From contig CAVZHI010000004.1 of the NCBI GenBank assembly GCA_963775015.1, forward strand, positions 179,681 through 243,680: a stretch of 64,000 bases of DNA, read 5' to 3'. How positions within the stretch are numbered: position 1 is the stretch's first letter; every line of letters begins with the position of its first letter. The notes under the pieces were generated by a model, which saw only the letters and a program-made list of their open reading frames with translations, ran no database searches and was not told the origin of the DNA. Origin of the DNA: JAEMQF01 sp963775015. Its GTDB lineage: Bacteria > Pseudomonadota > Gammaproteobacteria > Burkholderiales > Burkholderiaceae_C. Made by a program: the position numbers and the translations under genes. Of this stretch, positions 38,277 to 50,503 are shown in pieces.

Positions 38277-38667
38277 AGAACACCGCGTCCTCGTTGCCTT
38301 CGACCTTCGCCGTATGCGACGCCTTGTGGCTCAGGGCGAAATACGCTCCGGGCTCCAGCCTGTGATCCTTGCCTTCGACGGTGAGCGTGACGGTGCCTGA
38401 CACCACCGTGACGTAATGATCCGTGCTGTGATGATGCTTCGGCGTCACCAGGCCGACGGGATATCTCAGGAAGAACCGGCTCGCGCCCTTGTCCATGTCG
38501 CCCGAAACGGGAGCGGCTGCGATGCCATTGCCCATGTCCTTCCACTTGAGGTCGGCCTTCGTCACCACGACCGCCGAGCCGGCGCCCACGGCCAGCATCG
38601 GTGCCCCTGCCGTCAGCGCCACTGAAATAGAAAAGGCTGACGTGGCCATTGCGCGCTTGAATGTCAC
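38233..38667 (-). CDS. Secreted cupin-domain protein
   Basis: A 144-residue protein with a signal peptide (MATSAFSISVALTAGAPMLA) and one cupin barrel: the metal-binding motif PKHHHSTDHYVTVVSGTVTL and the second motif LEPGAYFALSHKASHTAK are present. It may be a periplasmic cupin enzyme or binding protein; no substrate can be named. Confidence 0.8.
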   Translation of the reverse strand: MTFKRAMATSAFSISVALTAGAPMLAVGAGSAVVVTKADLKWKDMGNGIAAAPVSGDMDKGASRFFLRYPVGLVTPKHHHSTDHYVTVVSGTVTLTVEGKDHRLEPGAYFALSHKASHTAKVEGNEDAVFFIQANGPWNVVMEK

Positions 38668-38819
38668 TTGTTTCTCCTTGAAGTGGAAGCGGTGTCGCGA
38701 TCATCGCCCCGGGGTGCTGCGTCGAACCATACGGAGGATTGCGTACGCTGACCACGCAAACGCCGAAAAGCTGACGACGGGTTTACGATGCCGAAACGCG
38801 CTTCGCCTCAGGAGGGATC

Positions 38820-39791
38820 ATGAAGATGTGGTTGAGCTTCGCACTGCTGCTGTCGATGTTCGGCAGCGTTGTCGCTCAGGAACGCATCGCGCGCGTGGGC
38901 TACCTGAGTTGGCAGGACGCGGGTGGCTACGAGGAGTCGATCTCGAACGCGTTCGCCGACGGGCTGCGTTCGCAGGGCTTTGTTGAAGGCCGCAACCTGG
39001 AGCTGCTGCGGCGCTCGGCGTCGAACGACCCCGACAAGTTCAAACCGCTCGCGCGCGAACTCGCGGCAGCCAAGGTCGACGTGTTCTTCGCCCCGGCAAC
39101 GCCGATGGCCACCGCCGCATGGTACGCGGCGAAAGACACGCCGATCGTCATCGCCACGATCCTCGACCCGGTCGAGCTGAAGTTCGTGAATTCGCTGGGG
39201 CGGCCAGGAACGCGCGTCACCGGCGTGACGACGATGAACGACGCACTGACCGTCAAGCGGATGCAGCTGTTGACGGAAATGGTGCCGGGCCTGAAGCGTG
39301 TGGGTGTCGTTGTCGACTCTGCCATGGTCGACGCGTGCAAGCAGGAGATCCAGCACACGGAACAAGCGGCGAAGGCACTCGGGTTGACGCTGGTCATGGT
39401 GCACGTCCAGCAGCCTGCAGACCTCGACGCGGCGTTTCGCAAACTGATCGACGCGAAGGTCCAGGCGGTGGCGAGTACGCTGCTGTCCACGCGCAACAAC
39501 TTGCACGAAGAATACGCGGCCGCGGCCCTGAAGTACCGTCTGCCATCAATGTTCGAGCACGAGTACGCCGTGCACGCAGGTGGGCTGATGAGCTACGGCC
39601 CCGACTTTCCCTCCATCTACCGCCGCGCCGGCGAGTACGCCGGTCGCGTCCTCAAGGGTGGCAAACCCGCCGAGATGGCGATCGAGCAACCGCGCGAGTT
39701 CGACCTCGTTCTCAACTTGAAGACGGCGCGAGCCTTGGGCCTCTCGATTCCATACGCGATCCGGCTGCGAGCGGACAAGGTGATCGAGTGA
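38820..39791 (+). CDS. ABC transporter substrate-binding protein, COG2984 type (second copy)
   Basis: A 323-residue binding protein with a signal peptide (MKMWLSFALLLSMFGSVVAQ), FADGLRSQGFVEGRNLELL, NSLGRPGTRVTGVTT and LNLKTARALGLSIPYAI. AGGAGG lies five bases before ATG 38820. It resembles the protein at 34805 in fold but only moderately in sequence. No transporter partner is encoded nearby. Confidence 0.88.
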   Translation: MKMWLSFALLLSMFGSVVAQERIARVGYLSWQDAGGYEESISNAFADGLRSQGFVEGRNLELLRRSASNDPDKFKPLARELAAAKVDVFFAPATPMATAAWYAAKDTPIVIATILDPVELKFVNSLGRPGTRVTGVTTMNDALTVKRMQLLTEMVPGLKRVGVVVDSAMVDACKQEIQHTEQAAKALGLTLVMVHVQQPADLDAAFRKLIDAKVQAVASTLLSTRNNLHEEYAAAALKYRLPSMFEHEYAVHAGGLMSYGPDFPSIYRRAGEYAGRVLKGGKPAEMAIEQPREFDLVLNLKTARALGLSIPYAIRLRADKVIE

Positions 39792-39804
39792 CGCTGAGGC
39801 GGCT

Positions 39805-40248
39805 TTAGCCGAGCGCAAACCGCACCAGGTCCGCCGCGCTGCGAACGCCGCTGAAGCGTTCGACCTCGGACCCGTGGTTCAGGCGCACCACGGTGGGAAT
39901 GCTGCGCACCGCGAAGCGCGCTGCAGTGGCCGGGCTCGCGTCACTGTCGACCTTGACGAACAAGGCGCGACCCTTCGCGTCGGCCGCAGCGCGCGCGAAA
40001 TGCGGCGCCATCGTGCGGCAGGGGCCGCACCAGTCGGCATAGAAGTCGACGACCACCGGCAGGTCGGTTCCGGCGACAACGCGCTCGAAATTGAGATCGC
40101 TCAATACGACCGGCGCGCCAGGCAACAGAATGGCTCCGCACTTGCCGCAGTGCGGGTCTTCCGTGGCGCGCTGCGCCGGAAAGCGGTTTTTCGTGGTGCA
40201 GCTCGGGCACACGGTGTTCAGGGATTCGACGCTGGACGTGGTGTTCAT
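39805..40248 (-). CDS. trxC: Thioredoxin 2
   Basis: A 147-residue thioredoxin with the N-terminal zinc finger of the TrxC type (CPSCTTKN and HCGKCGA) and the active site DFYADWCGPCRTM. It reduces protein disulfides in the cytoplasm and is often induced by oxidative stress. Start ATG 40248 is preferred to ATG 40263 because MNTTSSVESLNTVCPSC is the usual form. Its promoter shares the palindrome at 40296-40333 with the RND operon. Confidence 0.93.
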   Translation of the reverse strand: MNTTSSVESLNTVCPSCTTKNRFPAQRATEDPHCGKCGAILLPGAPVVLSDLNFERVVAGTDLPVVVDFYADWCGPCRTMAPHFARAAADAKGRALFVKVDSDASPATAARFAVRSIPTVVRLNHGSEVERFSGVRSAADLVRFALG

Positions 40249-40295
40249 TCGATGCTCCTTCAACGGACGAGGCGGTGCGAAGCCTGCAGCTCAGC

Positions 40296-40333
40296 GGCTT
40301 GACTGTATACCCCACTAGGTATAGAGTCAAGCC
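40296..40333. promoter_or_regulatory. Palindromic operator and divergent promoter between trxC and the RND operon
   Basis: The sequence GGCTTGACT-n-TATACC is followed, after a six-base centre, by its inverse GGTATA-n-AGTCAAGCC: 15 of 16 bases pair. The arms contain TTGACT and TATA elements, so they can form -35 and -10 boxes in both directions. The core TATACCCC...GGTATA resembles operators of CsoR/CstR-type repressors, and such a repressor is the third gene of the RND operon. Confidence 0.65.
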
Positions 40334-40374
40334 TGAGCTTCACTTCAAACCCGCTCCAACCGACTGGATTTGCC

Positions 40375-41447
40375 ATGTTCAAGAGCCCCCGAATCGCCAC
40401 CGCCCTGCTCGCCGGTCTGTGGTTGCTTCACGCTGCCGGCGCACCGGCCGTGCTCGTCCCCACCACCACGCTGCAACGCGGCGCTGCGGCGAGCGCGATG
40501 ACCTTGGACGGCGCACTCCAACCCGTCAAACAAAGCACGGTGGCGGCGCAAGTCGGCGGCAACGTGATTGCGCTGCTCGTCAAGGCCGGCGACCGGATTC
40601 GCAGCGGTCAGGTGCTGGCACGGCTGGATCCGCGCGAGCCGCAGGCCGGAGTCGCGCGCGCCGACGCGGCGGTCGCGCAGGCCCAGGCGACGCTGACGGC
40701 GGCGACGCAGAACGCCGATCGCACGCGCGAGTTGCGCAACCAGAACTTCATCAGCCAGGCCGCGCTGGACTCGGCAGTGACGCAACTCGCCGCGGCGCAG
40801 GCCGGCCTCGCGCAAGCGCAAGCTGAACGCCGCCAGGCCACGCTGATCAGCGGCCACGCCGAAGTCACGGCGCCGTTTTCCGGTGTCGTGCTGGCCACGC
40901 ATGTCGAGGTGGGCGACCTCGCCGTCGCCGGCCGGCCCGTGGTGACCTTGTACGAACCCGGCGCGCTGCGTGCATTGGTGCAGGTTCCGGTGTCGCGTGC
41001 CTTGCTCGCCTCGGGCGCTCGCGAGGTGCAGATCGAACTGCCCGACGGCCGCATGGTCGCGCCGGTGCAGCGCCAGGCGCTGCCCAGCACCGATGCGGTG
41101 TCGCAGACCGTCGAATGGCGGCTGCCCCTGTCGGGCGCCGACAGCGCCGGTGCGCGCCCGGGGCAAAGCGTGCGTGTGCATTTCCGCGCGCCGGCGCCGG
41201 CGCAGACGGCGGATCGCAAAGGTGTGCTCAGCGCACCGGTCAGCGCGGTGCTCAGGCGCGGCGAGTTGACGGCCGTCTACGCCGTCGACAACGGCCAGTT
41301 CGTGTTGCGCATGGTCCGCAGTGGCGCGACGCTCGGCGACCGGGTCGAATTGCTGGCAGGGGTCCACGAGGGCGAGGTCATCGCCGTTGACGCGGTTCGC
41401 GCAGGCTTGCTCGGCGCGCGTCCGGCCGCGGGCGCCGGGGACCCGAG

Positions 41448-41451
<4 letters not shown>
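40375..41451 (+). CDS. RND efflux periplasmic adaptor (membrane fusion protein)
   Basis: A 358-residue adaptor with a signal peptide, a lipoyl-like half motif (STVAAQVGGNVIALLVKAGD), a coiled-coil hairpin of Ala/Gln-rich helices (about 95-160), and the second half motif EVTAPFSGVVLATHVEVGD. It links an inner-membrane RND pump to an outer membrane channel. Its stop overlaps the start of the pump gene. The adaptor is shorter than AcrA, as in many uncharacterised RND systems. Confidence 0.88.
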
Positions 41452-44795
<3,344 letters not shown>

Positions 44796-44799
<4 letters not shown>

Positions 44800-45092
44800 C
44801 CGCACTCACCGAACCCGCCGCGCGCGCCGACTTGCTGAACCGGTTGCGCCGCGCCGAAGGGCAGTTGCGCGGCGTGCAGCGCCTGATCGAAGAAGGCAAC
44901 GATTGCCAGACGATCGCCGGGCAACTGAATGCCGTGCGCAAGGCGCTGGACAGCACTTATGCGCGCATGGCGGTGTGTTTCGTCGAACAGGAACTTAACG
45001 ATTCGAGCGGCGCGGGCGTGTCCGCCGCGCGCAAGCGGCAGATCCACGACACCCTGCAGGGTCTGCAGGAGTTGCTGATCAAACGCGCCTGA
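44796..45092 (+). CDS. CsoR/CstR-like (DUF156) repressor
   Basis: A 98-residue four-helix repressor: LLNRLRRAEGQLRGVQRLIE and CQTIAGQLNAVRKALDSTYA are the family signature. The first ligand cysteine (C37) is kept, but the His and second Cys positions of copper-sensing CsoR are F62 and E66; a cysteine occurs one position early, at C61. Two cysteines without the His point to a CstR-like persulfide sensor or another signal, not copper. It overlaps the pump gene and probably binds the palindrome at 40296. Confidence 0.85.
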
Positions 45093-45123
45093 GGCAAGCC
45101 CAGGCGCGCATTCTCAATTGCCG

Positions 45124-45348
45124 TCAATTGCTGCAGGCAGCAGCGGCGCTTTTCATGCCGAGCTTGCGCAGAATGCTTTCCAGCGGGCACAGCCGCGTGA
45201 ACGAACTCTGCAGCAGGTTCGCGCCGACGAACGCCGTCAGCCAGAGCCAGTTGACGGATTGGAACAAGGGGCTCGCTGCGACGCCAAGCGCGAGCGAAAC
45301 CAGGATCACGGTTCCCGCAAACATACGGATGGTGTTTTCGATGGTCAT
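45124..45348 (-). CDS. DUF2892 (YgaP-like) small membrane protein
   Basis: A 74-residue protein with two transmembrane helices (MFAGTVILVSLALGVAASP and NWLWLTAFVGANLLQSSF) and the family ending CPLESILRKLGM. AAGGAG precedes ATG 45348. The domain is found fused or next to rhodaneses in sulfur metabolism. That agrees with a persulfide-type sensor in the neighbouring operon. Confidence 0.85.
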   Translation of the reverse strand: MTIENTIRMFAGTVILVSLALGVAASPLFQSVNWLWLTAFVGANLLQSSFTRLCPLESILRKLGMKSAAAACSN

Positions 45349-45465
45349 CAAGATCTCCTTCAAGGGTAGGGGGTGGACGCAACGCGCAGCTTGGATCAAG
45401 CGGCAGGCTTTGTCCGCCACGTGGGTTGCAGAGCCGGGCGCAAGGCGCCGCTGCGGCAGTTGGCA

Positions 45466-46146
45466 ATGGAGCACCCGATGACCGGCGCCGAGACCACGCG
45501 CGCCTTGCTGCTCGCGCGCTTTCCAGTGTTTGCCCAGTTGCCGGCGGCGCTGCTTGACGAGCTCTTGCGCGACGCGCCGCTGCGCCGCGCGCCTGCAGGC
45601 ACGGTGCTGTTCGAGCCGAACCAGCCGTGCGAAGGTTTTCCGCTGCTCCTGGAAGGCAGCGTGCGGGTCGTCAAGTTGTCACCTGCCGGGCGCGAGATCG
45701 TTCTCTATCGGGTCAGCCCCGGTGAAGGCTGCATTCTCTCGGGCGGTTGCCTGCTCGGGCAACACGGCTACGCAGCACGTGGCGTCGCCGAAAGCGACGT
45801 GGCGCTGCTGCGCATTGCGCCGGCCGCTTTCAATCACCTGATCGTTCAGTTCGAGCCGTTTCGTCGCTTCGTCTTCGACATGTACGGCGCGCGCCTGGCT
45901 GAAGTCATGGAGCTGATCGACGAAGTGGCGTTTCGCAAGCTCGACACGCGCCTGGCACGCCTGCTGGTGCAGCGCGGCCCGGTGATTGAAGCCACGCACC
46001 AGAACCTGGCCGACGAATTGGGCAGCGTGCGTGTCTTCGTCAGCCGCTTGTTGCGCAATTTCGAAGAGCGTGGTTGGGTGGAGCTCGCGCGCGAGCGAAT
46101 CAGCGTTGTGAATGCGAAGGCACTGCTGGAGTTCTCGCGCCAGTAG
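45466..46146 (+). CDS. Crp/Fnr-family transcriptional regulator
   Basis: A 226-residue regulator: an N-terminal cyclic-nucleotide-like barrel (RAPAGTVLFEPNQPCEGFPL, VKLSPAGREIVLYRVSPGEG) and a C-terminal helix-turn-helix (THQNLADELGSVRVFVSRLL). The cluster of N-terminal cysteines that holds Fe-S in FNR is absent; cysteines occur at PCEGF and EGCILSGGCLLG. It could bind FNR-type boxes, which occur before several operons here, but which signal it reads is unknown. Start ATG 45466 or 45478. Confidence 0.88.
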   Translation: MEHPMTGAETTRALLLARFPVFAQLPAALLDELLRDAPLRRAPAGTVLFEPNQPCEGFPLLLEGSVRVVKLSPAGREIVLYRVSPGEGCILSGGCLLGQHGYAARGVAESDVALLRIAPAAFNHLIVQFEPFRRFVFDMYGARLAEVMELIDEVAFRKLDTRLARLLVQRGPVIEATHQNLADELGSVRVFVSRLLRNFEERGWVELARERISVVNAKALLEFSRQ

Positions 46147-46198
46147 CGCGACCGCTGGTGGTGCGAGGCAGGGCCTGCAGAGTCGGGTTCAAACGTTC

Positions 46199-46918
46199 CT
46201 AGCGCACTGTGTAGCCGCGCCCTTCCAGGCAAGCGGTTTGCGCGCGCACGTAGTCGGCGCGGCGCGTCACGTCGGTGGCCTGGCCGGTCGCTGCCGGGGC
46301 CGGGTCGAAACCGCTTTGCGACGCCGCCCAGCTGTGGCATGCGTATTCGTCGCTCGCCTGCCTCTCGGCAGTCTGGCCCTTGGCCGGGTAAACGTAGAGC
46401 CGCCCCGACGCGCCACTGCCCGAAGTTCCGAGTGAGGCCACCGGAGTGGGAACGACCTCATAACCACCCTCGATGCGCTCGCGGTAGTACACGCCGTTCA
46501 GGTACAGGTACGTGATGCCGCCGATCACGACTGCGGTGGCGAAGGTGGGCAAGTCGGTGACGACGACGCCATACGGCGGGCGCACGACGACGTAGCCGCC
46601 GGCTCCCGGCGCGTACCACACGCCCGACCAGAACCAGTAGTTCGAACCGCGCCAACCAATGGGCGGCGCGTGGCCCGGGACGGCGTGCACGCGATACCCA
46701 GAGCGCGGGTAATAGCGCGAGTGGCCATGCGCGTTGTCGAGCCAGCGGTCTGCCGGCCGCGGCGGGACGGCGCGCGGCGCGCCGGAGGCTCGCGGCACAT
46801 AGACGCCCGGTGGCCCCGGTTCCTGCGCCGCGGCGGCGGGCATCGCCCCGGTGAGGAGCAGCAACGCTGCCGCACACAGCGCCGCGTGGTACCGCGCCGA
46901 TTTGATCGGAATCGTCAT
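46199..46918 (-). CDS. Secreted DUF6515-like protein
   Basis: A 239-residue protein with a signal peptide (ALCAAALLLLTGAMPAAAA), a Tyr/Trp/Gly-rich middle (RGSNYWFWSGVWYAPGAGGY, YLYLNGVYYRERIEGGYEVV) and a C-terminal domain with YPAKGQTAERQASDEYACHS...SGFDP. That C-terminal pattern recurs in the next gene. It is probably an envelope protein; the function is unknown. Confidence 0.75.
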   Translation of the reverse strand: MTIPIKSARYHAALCAAALLLLTGAMPAAAAQEPGPPGVYVPRASGAPRAVPPRPADRWLDNAHGHSRYYPRSGYRVHAVPGHAPPIGWRGSNYWFWSGVWYAPGAGGYVVVRPPYGVVVTDLPTFATAVVIGGITYLYLNGVYYRERIEGGYEVVPTPVASLGTSGSGASGRLYVYPAKGQTAERQASDEYACHSWAASQSGFDPAPAATGQATDVTRRADYVRAQTACLEGRGYTVR

Positions 46919-46928
46919 CGCAGCCCCT

Positions 46929-47501
46929 TCAGCCGACGCGATAGCCGCGCCCGGCCATGCACGCGCTCATCGCGCGCCGGAAGCCATCGAGCGGTGCCAT
47001 CGCGGCCTGGCGTGCCGCCTGGGCTCTTTGCTCGCGTGCGGCGTGCACCTGCTCGGCCGCCTGGGCGCGCGACTCCTGCGCGACTGCGCCGAGTGCGGCA
47101 CCGAAAATCGCGCCGATCACCGCGCCGCTCCCGCTGTGGTGTGGCGACGATGCGATCGCGCCGACCACGGCGCCGGTCACCGCGCCCGCGGCGACGTCGG
47201 CACCATCGCGTCGCACGGCGGGCGCAGGCGCCTGCGCAGGCACGCTCAGCGGCGTCATGCCGGGATCGAAACCACTCTGACCCACCGCCCAGCGATAGCA
47301 CTCGTAGCGGTCGCGATCTTGCGCCGCGGCGTCTTGCCCGTGTTCCGGGTAGAAGTACATCGGCGCCGCAGTCACTGCCGGGACTGCGGCCGGTGCGGGT
47401 GCGCGCTCGACGACGACGGGTGGGCCGACAACGCAACCCGTCAGCACGGAAACCGCGGCGAACCCCAGCGCCGCTGACCGAACCCAACGCATGTCATGAA
47501 G
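46929..47501 (-). CDS. Lipoprotein with glycine-zipper segment
   Basis: A 190-residue protein with a lipobox (FAAVSVLTGC), then YPEHGQDAAAQDRDRYECYR...SGFDP, similar to the neighbour's C-terminus. A glycine zipper (AAGAVTGAVVGAIASSP, GAVIGAIFGAALGAVA) could insert in or oligomerise at a membrane. The start is ATG 47501 or 47489. It is read towards the previous gene, 10 bases away, so the two are probably an operon. Confidence 0.78.
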   Translation of the reverse strand, partial: LHDMRWVRSAALGFAAVSVLTGCVVGPPVVVERAPAPAAVPAVTAAPMYFYPEHGQDAAAQDRDRYECYRWAVGQSGFDPGMTPLSVPAQAPAPAVRRDGADVAAGAVTGAVVGAIASSPHHSGSGAVIGAIFGAALGAVAQESRAQAAEQVHAAREQRAQAARQAAMAPLDGFRRAMSACMAGRGYRVG

Positions 47502-47657
47502 CATGCGAGTCACTGTAGGCATCGGTGTGGCGCAGGCATTGCGCTGAGTCAATCCCCGCGGCCGTCACTTCGCGAACGTGTGTCGAGTCGTCACGCCTTT
47601 ACACACCTTGACCTTGCGCAAACACCGTCGCAGCCCATCGCACTCACACTCGAACTC

Positions 47658-49160
47658 ACGATGCTCGAGGAACTGCGCGCAAGGTGCCGTGTCGCTCCGC
47701 CCCGCGATGAGGCGAGCCGGTTCCGGTCGCGTCTGCGCTGGCTCGGATTCGTCGCTTCGCTGTCACTTGGGGGCTGTTCTTCGGCGCTGCAGCCGCGGAT
47801 CGTGCCGGTTGCGATCGATGTGCCGCGCGCCTGGTCCGCGTCCGATGATGCGTCCGCGAGCGAGCCTGCAGCATCGCTGGTGCAATGGTGGCTGAGCTTC
47901 GGCGACGCCTCGCTCGCCCGGCTGATCGGCGAAGCGCTCGAGGCCAACACCAGCGTGACGGCAGCGCAGGCGGCGCTGCGCCAGGCGCGCGCGCAGCGCG
48001 ACGTTGCGGCTGCCGGGCTGTCACCCACGCTGGCAAGCTCGGCTTCCGCGCAGCGCGGCATGGCGGGCGGCCACGGCACGGGCAACGCGTTCAAGGTGGG
48101 GCTGGACGCGAGTTGGGAGCTCGACGTGTTCGGCGCGAACCGCAGCGCGCTGCGGATGAGTGAGGCGAGCGCACGCGCGAGCGCGGCGAGCCTGGGTGGC
48201 GTGCAGGTGTCGATCGCCGCCGAAGTGGCCCTCAGCTATATCGCGCTGCGCAGCGCCCAGGCGCGTCTGGCGATTGCGCAGGCCAACCTGGCGAGTCAGG
48301 CCGAGACGCTGCAGATCGCGCAGTGGCGCGTGCAGGCGGGTCTGGCCACCTCGCTTGAATCCGAGCAGGCGCGCGCCGCAGTCGAGCAGACGCGTGCGCA
48401 ACTGCCCGCGCTGCAGACCGCGATCAAGCAAAGCGGCCACGCCCTCGCGGTGCTGACGGCCCGGCCGCCGGCCGCCTTGGCCGATCAACTGGAGCGAACC
48501 GCTCCCGTGCCCCAGCCGGCCTCCACGCTGGCGCTCCGCCTGCCCGCCGAGACGCTGCGCCAGCGCCCCGACGTGCGCGGCGCCGAGCAGCAGGCGCTTG
48601 CCGCGCTGGCGCGCGTGGCGCAGGCGGACGCGCAGCGCCTGCCCGAGTTTCGCCTCAGCGGCTCGCTCGGCCTGAGTGCGCTCAGCCTGGGTACGCTCGC
48701 GAACAGCGCGTCGCTGCTCGGCACGCTGCTCGCCGGCGTGACCTATCCGTTGCTCGACGGCGGTGCCGCCAACGCGCAACTGCGCGTGCAACAGGCCGCG
48801 CTGGACCAGGCGCGCATCGACCACCAGGCCGCCGTGCTGGGTGCGTTGAAGGACGTCGAAGACGCGCTCATCGCCTTGCAGGGGAATCGCGAACGCCTGG
48901 CGCGCCTGCAGCAGGCGGCCGACGCGGCGGGGAACGCCGCGCTGCTGGCGCGGCAGCGCTTTGCGAGCGGCCTGGTGGACTTCCAGACCGTGCTCGAAAC
49001 CCAGCGCACCCAGCTGAGCACGCAAGACGGCGTGGCGGGCGCGTTTGCCGACGTGAGCGCCGACCATGTGCGCCTGTACAAGGCGCTCGGCGGCGGCTGG
49101 CAGCCCGAGAGCATCGAGGCGGCGCTCGCCCCCGGCGAAGAACAGGCTTCACGACCATGA
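47658..49160 (+). CDS. Outer membrane efflux lipoprotein, NodT family
   Basis: A 500-residue outer membrane factor with a lipobox (LGFVASLSLGGC) and the two repeated OEP domains of TolC-like channels (WELDVFGANRSALRMSEASA; LPAETLRQRPDVRGAEQQAL). It forms the outer channel of a tripartite exporter. Its stop overlaps the adaptor start as ATGA. The start ATG 47658 is chosen because the leader begins there. Confidence 0.9.
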   Translation, partial: TMLEELRARCRVAPPRDEASRFRSRLRWLGFVASLSLGGCSSALQPRIVPVAIDVPRAWSASDDASASEPAASLVQWWLSFGDASLARLIGEALEANTSVTAAQAALRQARAQRDVAAAGLSPTLASSASAQRGMAGGHGTGNAFKVGLDASWELDVFGANRSALRMSEASARASAASLGGVQVSIAAEVALSYIALRSAQARLAIAQANLASQAETLQIAQWRVQAGLATSLESEQARAAVEQTRAQLPALQTAIKQSGHALAVLTARPPAALADQLERTAPVPQPASTLALRLPAETLRQRPDVRGAEQQALAALARVAQADAQRLPEFRLSGSLGLSALSLGTLANSASLLGTLLAGVTYPLLDGGAANAQLRVQQAALDQARIDHQAAVLGALKDVEDALIALQGNRERLARLQQAADAAGNAALLARQRFASGLVDFQTVLETQRTQLSTQDGVAGAFADVSADHVRLYKALGGGWQPESIEAALAPGEEQASRP

Positions 49161-50503
49161 CTCCTCCCGAGACCGCCGCACCCCTGCCAGCGACGACGCT
49201 GGCGCCTGAGCACCCGGCCGACATCGCGACGCTGCTTGCCGAGCCGGGCGTGCGCGCCTGGTATCGCCGCCCCTGGCTCTGGGCCGGCGTCGCCGGGCTG
49301 CTGCTCGCCGGCGCCGCGGGCTGGTGGTGGCAGACGCGCCAGACGGCCAACAACGTGCCGAGCTACACGACGCACCTTGTCGAGCGCGGCAACCTGACGC
49401 TGAACGTCGTGGCCAACGGCACGCTGCAGCCCACGCGGGCGATCAACATCGGCAGCGAACTCTCGGGCACGGTGCTGAAGGTGAACGTCGACGTGAACGA
49501 CCGCATCCGCAAGGGCCAGGTCCTCGTCGAGCTCGACACGTCGCGCCTGCGCGACCAGATCCAGCGCTCGCGCGCGGTTCTCGCGGCAGCCGGCGCAAGA
49601 GTCGAGCAGACCCAGGCCACCGTCAAGGAGGCGCGCGCCAGCCTGGCGCGCTTCGAGGAGGTCTCGCGGCTCTCGGCAGGCAAGGTGCCCTCGCGCGCCG
49701 AGCTCGACACCGGCCGCGCCGCGCTGGAGCGCGCGCTCGCCGACGAGGCGAGTGCACACGCCGGCGTTGCCGAGGCGCGGGCGGCGCTGTCCAGCGACGA
49801 GATCAACCTCGCGAAGGCGTCGATCCGCGCGCCCACCAACGGCGTCGTGCTGACGCGCAACGTCGATCCGGGCAACGCGGTGGCGGCGTCGCTGCAGTCG
49901 GTGACGCTGTTCACGGTGGCCGAAGACTTGGCGCAGTTGCGCCTGCAGGTCTCGGTGGACGAAGCCGACGTCGGCTCGGTGAAGGTGGGCCAGGAGGCGA
50001 GCTTCACGGTCAGCGCGTATCCGGGCCGCAGCTACCCGGCACGCATCGCGCGCGTCGCTTACGGCTCGACGATCACCGACAACGTCGTCACCTATCCCAC
50101 GATCCTGGACGTCGACAACGCCGACCTGAGCCTGCGCCCCGGCATGACGGCCACCGCGACGATCACCGCCGTGCAGCGGAGCGCCGTGCTGCTCGTTCCC
50201 AACAGCGCCTTGCGCTTCACGCCCACCGCGGCGGGTGCGGGCGCCGCGGCGGGGCGCGGCGGCATCGTCTCGAGCCTGCTGCCGCGCTTTCCCGGCGGCG
50301 CGGCGCGGCGCTCGGCGGCGGCGGGAGCGAGCGTCAGCGCGGCGCGCCAGGTCTGGGTGTTGCCCGCCGACGCCAAGGGTGTGGCGACTGCCGTGGCGGT
50401 GATGCCCGGGATCAGCGACGGCAGGTTCACTGAAATCACGGGCGGCGAGTTGCAGGCCGGGATGCAAGTCATCACCGATCAAAAGCTGGCCACGGCGAAA
50501 TGA
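49157..50503 (+). CDS. macA: MacA-like efflux adaptor
   Basis: A 448-residue membrane-fusion protein: cytoplasmic N-terminus, one transmembrane helix (WLWAGVAGLLLAGAAGWWW), lipoyl half motifs (GSELSGTVLKVNVDVNDRIR and KASIRAPTNGVVLTRNVDPG) around a helical hairpin, and a C-terminal beta domain. It couples the MacB ATPase to the outer membrane factor. Overlapping stop and start codons on both sides show a tight operon. Confidence 0.9.
   Translation: MTPPETAAPLPATTLAPEHPADIATLLAEPGVRAWYRRPWLWAGVAGLLLAGAAGWWWQTRQTANNVPSYTTHLVERGNLTLNVVANGTLQPTRAINIGSELSGTVLKVNVDVNDRIRKGQVLVELDTSRLRDQIQRSRAVLAAAGARVEQTQATVKEARASLARFEEVSRLSAGKVPSRAELDTGRAALERALADEASAHAGVAEARAALSSDEINLAKASIRAPTNGVVLTRNVDPGNAVAASLQSVTLFTVAEDLAQLRLQVSVDEADVGSVKVGQEASFTVSAYPGRSYPARIARVAYGSTITDNVVTYPTILDVDNADLSLRPGMTATATITAVQRSAVLLVPNSALRFTPTAAGAGAAAGRGGIVSSLLPRFPGGAARRSAAAGASVSAARQVWVLPADAKGVATAVAVMPGISDGRFTEITGGELQAGMQVITDQKLATAK

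Noticed and set aside
40299..40330. Rho-independent terminator at the trxC/RND palindrome
   Set aside because: It lies between two divergent start codons, not after a gene, and has no T-run; an operator is the better reading.
45389..45401. Palindrome GCTTGGATCAAGC as an FNR box
   Set aside because: The half-sites are too close (three-base centre instead of four with five-base arms), so it does not fit FNR spacing.
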